Below, in pieces: positions 1 to 6,905 of a stretch of 28,552 bases of DNA. Source of the DNA: CAZISM01 sp964541895 (lineage in GTDB: Bacteria > Zhuqueibacterota > Zhuqueibacteria > Residuimicrobiales > Residuimicrobiaceae); NCBI GenBank assembly GCA_964541895.1, contig CAZISM010000073.1, forward strand, positions 1 through 28,552, read 5' to 3'. The notes beneath the pieces were generated by a model. That model saw only the letters and a list, made by a program, of their open reading frames with translations. It ran no database searches and was not told the origin of the DNA. A program made the translations under genes and the position numbers. Each line of letters starts with the position of its first letter. The stretch's first letter is position 1.

Positions 1-1602
1 CCGAGTTTCAGCACCTGGCTGGAAGGCGATCCGCTGGACGTCGGCCAATTGCTCTACACCGATGCCGGCAAACCGAAAATTTCAATAGTCAGCATCGCTC
101 ATCTCTCTGATGCCGAGCGCATGTTTTTTGTCACGCTGTTGCTCAATCAGGTGGTCTCCTGGATGCGCACCCAGCCCGGCACCACCAGCTTGCGCGCACT
201 GATCTATATGGATGAAGTGGCCGGCTACATTCCGCCCACAGCCAATCCGCCTTCGAAAAAGCCGCTCATGATCCTGTTCAAACAGGCGCGTGCGTTTGGT
301 GTCGGCGTTGTGCTGGCTACACAGAACCCGGTGGATCTGGATTACAAGGCGCTGTCCAATGCCGGCACCTGGTTTCTTGGTCGACTGCAGACACAGCAGG
401 ACGTGGATCGGGTTCTGCAGGGATTGGCCACCAGCACCGGTGGTGTGGATACCAAACTGGGCAAGGCGTTAGCGACGCTGGGCAAGCGGGTGTTCCTGAT
501 GAAAAACATCCACGAAGATGAACCGGAAATTTTTCAAACGCGCTGGTGTCTATCCTATCTGCGTGGCCCGTTGACACTGGCCCAGATTAAGCAATTAAAG
601 GGTGCTAAAAAAGAGACGACAGCAGCACCAACACAAAAGAAAAGAGCAGCCGCTTCTACGGCTAGCGGCCGACCGGCTTTGCCGGCGCAAGTTACCGAAT
701 TTTTCGCCGCTGTGCGCGGCAGCAAACCGGAGAAAGCGTCTCTTAATTACAAGCCATGCATTTTTGGCCTTGGTGAGGTGGCTCTGGTGGGCGCTTCAGT
801 ACAAAAACAGACCATGGTGACGGCGGTAACGGACGAAGTGCTGCCGGTGAACTGGGAAAATGCGCAGGCTGTCCGTTTTTCAGAATCTGATCTGGAAAAG
901 GAGCCGGGCGAGGACGCCGCTTTTGCTGAATTGAACAGCGCAGCTGGCAAAGCGGACAACTATAAGGCCTGGTCTAAAGATTTTGCCGACTATTTGTATC
1001 GCACTGTAGAGATAGAAGTATTTACCAGCCCGGACGGCAAGATCAAAAGCAGGCCGGGCGAATCAGAGCGTGATTTTCGCGTCCGTCTAAGCCAGACCGC
1101 GCGCGAAGGCCGGGATGAGCAGGCAGAAGCCCTGCGCCGAAAATACGCTACTAAAATCGCCACCTTGCAGGAACGGGTAGCCCGCGCCGAGGCCAAAGTG
1201 GACAAGGAGCGAGCCGATGTGCGTTCGCAGGGCATTCAGACCGCAGTGTCCATCGGCGCCACCTTGCTGGGTGCGTTTATGGGTCGCAAAGCCATCTCCA
1301 CCACGACCTTGAGCAGGGCCTCCACTGCCATGCGCAGCGGTGTGCGCACCGCCAAAGAGCAGGCGGATATCGGTGCGGCGGAACAGAGCCTGGACATGCT
1401 GCGCGAACAGCTGCAGGATCTGGAAAACGAATTCAATGCCGAAATGCAGGCCATAACCGCGGCCACGGACCCGACGCAGGTGGGGATAGAAAAAACCTCT
1501 ATTCGTCCCAAGAAAACCGATGTCAAGGTCCGGATGCTGGCGCTGCTCTGGATGCCGCACTGGTCGACCGCGGATGGCGAAGAAATACCCTGTTATGAGT
1601 AG
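1..1602 (+). CDS. HerA/FtsK-like P-loop ATPase with C-terminal coiled coil (5' end missing)
   Basis: The reading frame is open from base 1 and ends at TAG 1600-1602, so this is the last 533 residues of a longer protein; the Walker A part lies outside the window. A Walker B strand, 'ALIYMDEVAGY', sits near residues 66-76 (acidic pair about 71-72). A following strand, 'VVLATQNPVDLD', matches the sensor region of HerA/VirB4/TraG-type ATPases. After a low-complexity Lys/Ala/Thr linker (about residues 200-225) comes an uncharacterised region, then long charged helices interrupted by a Gly/Ala-rich hydrophobic stretch 'GATLLGAFMGR', and a conserved-looking tail 'ALLWMPHW'. Such ATPases typically pump or remodel nucleic acid or act as hexameric motors, but the substrate cannot be told here. 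The ATPase assignment is fairly safe; a role in repair, conjugation or defence is not established. It lies 165 bases ahead of archease-rtcB, separated by hairpins, so it is probably a separate transcript. Confidence 0.75.
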   Translation, partial: PSFSTWLEGDPLDVGQLLYTDAGKPKISIVSIAHLSDAERMFFVTLLLNQVVSWMRTQPGTTSLRALIYMDEVAGYIPPTANPPSKKPLMILFKQARAFGVGVVLATQNPVDLDYKALSNAGTWFLGRLQTQQDVDRVLQGLATSTGGVDTKLGKALATLGKRVFLMKNIHEDEPEIFQTRWCLSYLRGPLTLAQIKQLKGAKKETTAAPTQKKRAAASTASGRPALPAQVTEFFAAVRGSKPEKASLNYKPCIFGLGEVALVGASVQKQTMVTAVTDEVLPVNWENAQAVRFSESDLEKEPGEDAAFAELNSAAGKADNYKAWSKDFADYLYRTVEIEVFTSPDGKIKSRPGESERDFRVRLSQTAREGRDEQAEALRRKYATKIATLQERVARAEAKVDKERADVRSQGIQTAVSIGATLLGAFMGRKAISTTTLSRASTAMRSGVRTAKEQADIGAAEQSLDMLREQLQDLENEFNAEMQAITAATDPTQVGIEKTSIRPKKTDVKVRMLALLWMPHWSTADGEEIPCYE

Positions 1603-1634
1603 GCGTTAGTGTGGTCGCCTGATCTGAATTATTC

Positions 1635-1654
1635 ACCGCAGAGGTTCCTGCGGT
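1635..1654. other. Small hairpin after the ATPase gene
   Basis: A perfect 7-bp inverted repeat (ACCGCAG/CTGCGGT) with a 6-base loop lies 33 bases after the ATPase stop codon. No T-tract follows on either strand, so it is at best a weak transcript end or an RNA-stabilising stem. Confidence 0.35.
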
Positions 1655-1693
1655 AACTCCGGGCGTCCCATTTCGATGATCAATCCGTCATGA

Positions 1694-1729
1694 AACCCCC
1701 GGGGTCGCGCTTTTGCGACCCCGGGGGTT
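1694..1729. terminator. Strong perfect hairpin between ATPase gene and archease
   Basis: The arms 1694-1708 and 1715-1729 pair perfectly for 15 bp, 13 of them G-C apart from one T-A, around a 6-base loop. No T-run follows on the plus strand (CAATAAGATAC), so it is not a textbook Rho-independent terminator. It may block or pause read-through, or protect a 3' end. It lies 39 bases before the archease start, so it would sit in the leader if the archease transcript started upstream of it. Confidence 0.5.
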
Positions 1730-1767
1730 CAATAAGATACATCAGCCTCTTTTCGTCGAGCTCCATC

Positions 1768-2196
1768 ATGTCTACCCTTCCTTCCATAACACTCCTTGAG
1801 CACACTGCGGACATCGGAATACACATTCAGGCCGCTTCGTTGCCGGAACTCTTTATCTCAGCCGCCCATGGCATGATGCAGATCCTGTGCACGCCGGTGC
1901 CGCAGAACGGCGGTGTTGAGCATGAGATACCTGTCAGCGGTGCGGATCTGGAACAACAGTTGGTGAACTGGCTCTCGGAATTGAATTTTCTGTTCCAGGC
2001 CCGACAATTTCTTTTTGCCGGCGCCAAAGTTCTGCAGCCAGGGCAGGATGAATTTAATGCCATGGTCTATGGAGAAACCATCGATCGCCGGCGCCATTCG
2101 ATTCGGACCGAGATCAAAGCGGTGACGTATCATCGCATCTATGCGCGCCAGAATCAACAGGGCGTATGGGAAGCCCGGATCTATTTTGACTTGTAA
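1768..2196 (+). CDS. Archease (RtcB-activating protein)
   Basis: This 142-residue protein matches the archease family in length and in its landmarks: an N-terminal 'LEHTADIGI' with the metal-binding Asp, a central 'LVNWLSELNFLF' helix, and a C-terminal 'RIYFDL'. Archease speeds guanylylation and turnover of the RNA ligase RtcB, and the next gene is rtcB. I chose ATG 1768 because it gives the usual family N-terminus; a frame extension to 1690 would run through the 15-bp hairpin and has no family counterpart. The start has no strong Shine-Dalgarno sequence ('GTCGAG' 10 bases upstream is the best match). The stop codon is 14 bases before the rtcB start, so the two are one transcription unit in the cytoplasm. 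Confidence 0.93.
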   Translation: MSTLPSITLLEHTADIGIHIQAASLPELFISAAHGMMQILCTPVPQNGGVEHEIPVSGADLEQQLVNWLSELNFLFQARQFLFAGAKVLQPGQDEFNAMVYGETIDRRRHSIRTEIKAVTYHRIYARQNQQGVWEARIYFDL

Positions 2197-2197
2197 C

Positions 2198-2203
2198 AAG
2201 GAG
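2198..2203 (+). promoter_or_regulatory. Ribosome binding site of rtcB (fixes GTG start)
   Basis: AAGGAG sits one base after the archease stop and 7 bases before GTG 2211. This spacing supports a GTG start for rtcB and shows the gene is translated from the archease transcript. Confidence 0.8.
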
Positions 2204-2210
2204 TCCAGTT

Positions 2211-3650
2211 GTGAGCGAACAGATAAAAAAAATTCACGATTATCTATACGAGATCCCCAAGCAGGGTAAAATGCGCGTGCCGGCGCGCATCTATGCCAGC
2301 GAGGAGATGCTGCCGGACATTCTGCGCGACCATGCCGCTGAGCAGGCGGCCAACGTGGCCTGGCTGCCGGGGATTCTCAATTATTCGTTTGCCATGCCGG
2401 ACATCCATTGGGGCTATGGCTTTCCCATCGGCGGTGTGGCGGCGTTCGATTTGGATAACGGCGTCATCTCGCCCGGTGGTGTGGGCTATGACATCAACTG
2501 CGGGGTGCGTCTGTTGCGCACCGATCTCGAGCGCAAAGATATTCAGGAGCGGTTGCCGCAGCTGGTCGACAATCTCTTTCGCAGCATCCCCAGCGGAGTC
2601 GGTTCTACCGGTGCGCTCAAATTAAGCAAGCAGGACGAAAAGCAGGTCCTGCGCAAAGGTGCCCTGTGGGCGGTCGAAAACGGCTATGGCGGTGATGAAG
2701 ATCTGGACAAAATCGAAGAGAACGGCACTATGGCTGGCGCAGATCCGGAACAGGTTAGCCCGCACGCCCTGGAGCGTGGCCGAGCGCAGCTTGGCACGCT
2801 GGGATCCGGCAACCATTTTGTCGAGATCGGTGTGGTGCAAGAGATCTATGATGAAGCAGCAGCTCAAGTGTTACATTTGCGCAAGAATCAGGTCACGCTG
2901 ATCATTCATACCGGCTCGCGCGGACTCGGACATCAGGTATGCGACGATTCCATAAAAACCATGCTCAAGGCCAGTCAGAAATACGGCATCGAGTTGCCGG
3001 ATCGTCAGTTGTGCTGTGCGCCGGTCACGTCACCCGAAGGTCAACAATACTTGAGCGCCATGTCGGCTGCGGTCAATTTTGCCTTTGCCAACCGGCAGAT
3101 GATTACGCACTGGGCGCGGCAGGCGCTGCAAAAAACGTTGCAGATCGGCACCAGAGAGATGAACATGCAGGTCGTCTATGAAGTGGCGCACAACATTGCC
3201 AAGATAGAAAGTCATCTGGTGGATGGCAAAATGAAAAAGGTGTGTGTGCATCGAAAGGGCGCTACCCGGGCATTTGGGCCAAACCATCCCGCCATTCCCG
3301 AAGCGTATCGCAGCATTGGCCAGCCGGTGCTGATTCCCGGCGACATGGGGCGCTATTCCTTTGTCCTGGTCGGCACGGAGCAGGCCATGAATGAGACCTT
3401 TGGCTCCAGTTGTCACGGGGCCGGACGGGTGATGAGCCGCACCCAGGCGATAAAAACCGCCCGCGGTCGATCGTTGTATGAAGAGCTGTCGGACCGCGGC
3501 ATTGTCGTGCGCGCCTCTTCCCATGAAACTATGGCGGAGGAAATCCCGGAAGCGTATAAAGATGTGGCGCATGTGGTCGACGCGGTGCACGGGGCCGGCA
3601 TCGCCCGCAAAGTCGCCAAGCTGAAACCGCTGGGTGTGATAAAGGGTTAA
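2211..3650 (+). CDS. rtcB: RNA-splicing ligase RtcB
   Basis: A full-length 479-residue RtcB. The family joins RNA 2',3'-cyclic-phosphate or 3'-phosphate ends to 5'-OH ends using Mn2+ and GTP, serving tRNA splicing or RNA repair. The metal and catalytic motifs are all visible: 'GYDINCGVR' (Asp94, Cys97), 'GSGNHFVEIG' (His202), 'IIHTGSRGLGHQ' (His233), 'EVAHNIAK' (His327), 'SSCHGAGR' with the guanylylated His402, and the C-terminal 'GVIKG' with the GTP-contacting Lys478. Translation starts at GTG with a good Shine-Dalgarno. The gene is the second of the archease-rtcB pair and ends just before a strong terminator. No tRNA gene or intron is present in the window, so the natural RNA target is unknown; bacterial RtcB is generally linked to repair of cleaved RNA. 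Confidence 0.97.
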   Translation: MSEQIKKIHDYLYEIPKQGKMRVPARIYASEEMLPDILRDHAAEQAANVAWLPGILNYSFAMPDIHWGYGFPIGGVAAFDLDNGVISPGGVGYDINCGVRLLRTDLERKDIQERLPQLVDNLFRSIPSGVGSTGALKLSKQDEKQVLRKGALWAVENGYGGDEDLDKIEENGTMAGADPEQVSPHALERGRAQLGTLGSGNHFVEIGVVQEIYDEAAAQVLHLRKNQVTLIIHTGSRGLGHQVCDDSIKTMLKASQKYGIELPDRQLCCAPVTSPEGQQYLSAMSAAVNFAFANRQMITHWARQALQKTLQIGTREMNMQVVYEVAHNIAKIESHLVDGKMKKVCVHRKGATRAFGPNHPAIPEAYRSIGQPVLIPGDMGRYSFVLVGTEQAMNETFGSSCHGAGRVMSRTQAIKTARGRSLYEELSDRGIVVRASSHETMAEEIPEAYKDVAHVVDAVHGAGIARKVAKLKPLGVIKG

Positions 3651-3655
3651 ATAAT

Positions 3656-3692
3656 AAAGCCCCGGCATCCCCTTTGTGCCGGGGCTTTTCTT
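3656..3692. terminator. Bidirectional Rho-independent terminator between rtcB and GEVED gene
   Basis: Arms 3656-3667 and 3677-3688 form a perfect 12-bp GC-rich stem with a 9-base loop. On the plus strand it ends in TTTTCTT; on the minus strand it is followed by TTTATTATTT. It therefore serves both converging genes, 6 bases after rtcB and about 30 bases after the stop of the minus-strand gene. Confidence 0.88.
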
Positions 3693-3719
3693 ATATGTAC
3701 GATCCTGGATCGTACATAT
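3693..3719. repeat. Near-perfect 27-bp palindrome next to the terminator
   Basis: ATATGTACGATCC and its reverse complement flank a single central T (13-bp arms). It lies between the bidirectional terminator and the stop codon at 3723. The symmetry is tighter than needed for a terminator and resembles a protein-binding or cruciform site, though it could act as a second stem in the 3' untranslated region of the minus-strand gene. Confidence 0.6.
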
Positions 3720-3722
3720 TTT

Positions 3723-6476
3723 CTACTTGATCAGCTCCATCTGTTTGGTTTCTTCATAGCCGTTGGCCTTGAGTTTGTAGATATAGGTTCCGGTCGGGAC
3801 CACTTTGCCGGCGGCATCGCGGCCGTCCCATACAACCTTGTGTTCGCCACTGGCCAGGGACTGATTCATCAGGTTACGCACAACCTGTCCCTGCAGATTA
3901 TAAACCGTCAACTCTACATTGCTGTTTTGCATCAGCTTGAAGGTGATCTGTGTCTGCGGGTTGAACGGGTTGGGATAGTTCTGCAGCAGCAGATTCATCG
4001 CTACCGGCACCTGCACGCTGATGGCGCTGTGCATGGTGATGCTGCCGTCAAAACGCACATCCGCCAGCTTGTAAAAATAGCCTTGGCCGGCGGTGATGGT
4101 CTGGTCGGTGTAGCTGTAGCTGCGCGCCGTCTGGGTGTTGCCGGCGCCCTGAATGAGCTGGCTGTTGACCTTGGTGTATTGGCCGTTGAGCGATTCTGAA
4201 CGATAGATGTCAAAGCCCAGGTTATCCGTTTCTGAAGCGGTGGTCCATTCCAGACGGACAAGGCCGTTTCCATAGGTTGCGGTGAACGAACTCAGTTCCA
4301 CCGGCACCATCAGCTGTACGATGTAATCTTCCACTTCGCCGTCCGGCGCCAGGCCGGTGGGCGTGGCTATGCTGGCCTGATCGGTGCTGATGCGGAAGCG
4401 GGCATAGGTGCCGTGTCCGCCGAGGCCGGCCGGTAAGGCGGCAAAGGTCAGCGTCACCTGGCCGCTGCCCAGGCCGGTCCAGCTTGCGGTCGCCACTTCG
4501 TTGGCAGCCGGGGTGCCATCGCGATTAAAGTCCACCCAGCCGTAGACATACACCGTTTCGTTGACCGGCGTATGTACATCCACCACCACACTCTTGGCCT
4601 GATTTTCCAGAAAGACCAGCTGCAAGGTCGGATTCTGCACGCCGTTTTCATCATCAAACGCAACACTGCTGTTGCCGTCATCACCCTGCGCATCCACCGA
4701 GGGAAGGCCGTCGGGTTCGGCATCGGGATCCTGCGCTTGCGTGGCCGGACCCATGTACAAGCCATCGACGATAGCATGGCGGGCACCGTTCTGTGCCAGT
4801 GTGGTCGGATAGGCCGGAGTGGTGTTTTCCGGCAGATCGCCGAAATCGAGCCGCTCGATCACTTCTGTCTGAATGGTCACGGCATAATCTTCGACTTCGC
4901 CGTCCAAAGCCAGGCCAGTGGCTGCGCTGATCTGGTCGGCATGGGTGCCGATGCGGAAGCGTGCAAAGGTGTTGGTCGCAGATCCGGCTGGTACGGCTTG
5001 AAAGTTGAGAGGAATCTGCAGCGAACCATTGCCGGTGGTGGAGGCGGTGGCGGTTTCGCCGGCGTCCACGACCGCGTCATGATCGTAATCGATCCAGCCC
5101 CACAGGTAGACAGTGCCCAGGCCGGCCGGGATGGTGACGTTCACCGGGATCACCGGAGCATTGCCTTCGAGCAGATTGAGATCGGCGCCATTGACGCCGC
5201 TTTCATCATCAGCGGAGCCGCTGTTGTTGTTATCATCGCCGTTGGCCGCGGCGGACGGCTGGCCGTCCTGATCCGGATCGGCGTCGGAACCAATATAGAG
5301 TCCGGTCATAATGCGATGACGCGGGCCGTTATTGGCCAACGTGGTCGGATAGCTGGGGTGGCCCTGGGCCTGTTCAGGCAGATCACCCCAATCCACATCC
5401 GGATTGGCGATGGTGATGAGATAATCTTCGACTTCGCCGTTGGGCGAAAAGCCGGTCGGTTCGCTTACCGAAGCTTCATCGAAGGAGAGACGGAAGCGTG
5501 CAAAGGTTTGACCAGTATAGCCACCGGGCACAACCGGGTAGGTCAGGGTCAGCGGACCGGGGCCGACGCGCTGGCTGGAGACGCGCTCTGCCGCTTCCCA
5601 TTGGCCGTCGTGATCGAAATCAACCCAACCGGCCAGGGTGACGTTCCCGGACGGATAGGGTGCGGTCATTTGCACGTCAAACGAAAACGTCGCCGGTGTG
5701 TCGATGATCAATTTGATCGGCAGCGGCGTGGTGAGGCCGTCTTCATCGTCGAGGCTGGCCACATCGTCGCCGGTGGCGGTAGTATTCGGCTGGCCGTCGT
5801 TCTCGCCGTCAATCAGAGCGCCCAGACGAAGCGCGGGCGTTATGATGTGATGTGGTCCGTTGCTGGCGGCGAGGGTGGGATAGTCGGGCCAATCGGTCAG
5901 ATTATCGGGTGCATCCGCCCAATCGATGGAGAGGCAGATCGTCTGCACTTCAATCTGGTATTCCAGCCGGCTGTTGTGGTCGACGACAAAGGCGAGCTCA
6001 AGACGTTCACAGGCCGGTTGCGGCCGGATGTCGGCAAAGCTTAATTCCCGGCCTTCGCTATACGGCGAGGCTGGTGTGAAATTGCCCACTTGCGTCAAGT
6101 AACCCTGTCCGTCTGCTACTGGATAAGGTTCCAGGGGATTGGTCGGGCATTGATTGTTGATGCCGTTCAGCCATTGAATGCGGTGCGCATTGGGCGAAGA
6201 CAACAGGAAAGCGCTGCCCTGTGGCGCGGCCCAGGAAACGCGCACCCAGATGGATTTGGCCAGGGTGGCATCGTACTCGTTCGGAACATCCACTACGGCC
6301 GTGACTAACTGCGCCTGTTTTCCTTCTTCCGTCGACGTCTGATTGGTCACAACGCCGGAAGTGATGACCCGATGAAATCGTGGATAGCTTTGCGGATTGT
6401 TCCACCAGAACGGCGTTTGTGCCAAAACCGGAACAACGCATAAAACCATCAGCAGAACAAAAAGCTGTTTTCTCAT
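3723..6476 (-). CDS. Secreted GEVED-repeat protein with C-terminal FlgD/Por-type segment
   Basis: 917 residues, starting with a clear Sec signal peptide (Lys/Arg, then a hydrophobic core, cleavage likely after 'VLA', residue 19). Three tandem modules follow, at about residues 185-358, 362-537 and 544-722. Each opens 'DWxDxP/DFGDLPE', contains a 'DxDxDGxP...DDE(D/N/S)G' acidic metal-binding-like stretch and a 'GWxDxxxDG' strand, and ends 'GEVEDY', which defines GEVED domains. Next comes a fibronectin-like domain ('LEWTTASETDNLGFDIYRS'), then a tail with 'LLQNYPNPFNPQTQI' and 'PTGTYIYKL', typical of FlgD-Ig/Por-secretion sorting segments in FCB bacteria. It is probably exported and held at or released from the cell surface; a role in adhesion or polymer binding is inference. 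'AGAGGG' precedes the ATG on the minus strand. It is a monocistronic gene flanked by terminators. Confidence 0.85.
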   Translation of the reverse strand: MRKQLFVLLMVLCVVPVLAQTPFWWNNPQSYPRFHRVITSGVVTNQTSTEEGKQAQLVTAVVDVPNEYDATLAKSIWVRVSWAAPQGSAFLLSSPNAHRIQWLNGINNQCPTNPLEPYPVADGQGYLTQVGNFTPASPYSEGRELSFADIRPQPACERLELAFVVDHNSRLEYQIEVQTICLSIDWADAPDNLTDWPDYPTLAASNGPHHIITPALRLGALIDGENDGQPNTTATGDDVASLDDEDGLTTPLPIKLIIDTPATFSFDVQMTAPYPSGNVTLAGWVDFDHDGQWEAAERVSSQRVGPGPLTLTYPVVPGGYTGQTFARFRLSFDEASVSEPTGFSPNGEVEDYLITIANPDVDWGDLPEQAQGHPSYPTTLANNGPRHRIMTGLYIGSDADPDQDGQPSAAANGDDNNNSGSADDESGVNGADLNLLEGNAPVIPVNVTIPAGLGTVYLWGWIDYDHDAVVDAGETATASTTGNGSLQIPLNFQAVPAGSATNTFARFRIGTHADQISAATGLALDGEVEDYAVTIQTEVIERLDFGDLPENTTPAYPTTLAQNGARHAIVDGLYMGPATQAQDPDAEPDGLPSVDAQGDDGNSSVAFDDENGVQNPTLQLVFLENQAKSVVVDVHTPVNETVYVYGWVDFNRDGTPAANEVATASWTGLGSGQVTLTFAALPAGLGGHGTYARFRISTDQASIATPTGLAPDGEVEDYIVQLMVPVELSSFTATYGNGLVRLEWTTASETDNLGFDIYRSESLNGQYTKVNSQLIQGAGNTQTARSYSYTDQTITAGQGYFYKLADVRFDGSITMHSAISVQVPVAMNLLLQNYPNPFNPQTQITFKLMQNSNVELTVYNLQGQVVRNLMNQSLASGEHKVVWDGRDAAGKVVPTGTYIYKLKANGYEETKQMELIK
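4312..5925 (-). repeat. Three tandem GEVED module repeats within the gene
   Basis: The modules lie at about 5403-5925, 4868-5395 and 4312-4848. They share the order opening Trp/Phe-Gly-Asp, 'YPTxxAxNGxxH', acidic DG-rich loop, 'GWxDxxxDG' and terminal 'GEVEDY'. Modules 2 and 3 resemble each other more than module 1, which suggests a later internal duplication. Confidence 0.75.
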
Positions 6477-6823
6477 GGCGACCCTCTTTTTAGTGAATCT
6501 GTTTACTCCTGGCCACAGCTTGAAAGCCGGCCGTGGCTTTCATGTCACAAACGCTGCTGGAGACTGACATGAATTACTACCTCTTAATGAATTATTACCA
6601 ACAAGTTAGAGTTATGAGTCCAGTTAAAACTCTTGTCACTGTCAGGATAATTCACAAAAAGCAGGCCACAAATGAGCAGGGTGTAATAATAATTCGATCG
6701 GTGGGAGCATATTGTGGTTAAAGGAGTGTGGGAGTTGATAGAAGAGTTGGACAGAGCAGGAAGCAAGGGGGTTGGAGATGAATTGGTCGTAATATTTTAC
6801 GATTTGTTTTTCCCGCAATTTAG
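6477..6823. other. AT-rich intergenic region without a convincing gene
   Basis: About 350 bases between the start of the GEVED gene and the sulfatase terminator. The first 30 bases are the leader and Shine-Dalgarno of the GEVED gene. From about 6560 to 6830 composition drops sharply to AT-rich, unlike both neighbours. Two short open frames (6533-6721 and 6714-6914, plus strand) have no ribosome binding site that fits and no recognisable family, and the second runs through the terminator hairpin. I see no promoter with confident -35/-10 boxes, although a minus-strand promoter for the GEVED gene should lie here. Confidence 0.5.
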
Positions 6824-6860
6824 CAAAAAAATGTCGGACACCTCCAAAGGTGTCCGGCAT
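6824..6860 (-). terminator. Rho-independent terminator of the sulfatase gene
   Basis: On the minus strand a 13-bp stem (6848-6860 with 6831-6843, one G-U pair) has a 4-base loop and is followed directly by seven Ts (A-run 6825-6831 on the plus strand). It begins 45 bases after the sulfatase stop codon, in the correct direction. Confidence 0.88.
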
Positions 6861-6905
6861 TTGGTGTCGGCTTGTACATCTGCTCGGCTGTTCGATGCAC
6901 CTTCG

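Noticed and set aside
1690..1767. Upstream extension of archease
   Set aside because: The extra residues encode the 15-bp hairpin and a low-complexity stretch with no counterpart in archease; ATG 1768 gives the usual N-terminus.
4572..6044. 490-residue plus-strand frame opposite the GEVED gene
   Set aside because: It is the antisense of a gene with a signal peptide and clear domain repeats; its translation has no family features and a typical shadow composition.
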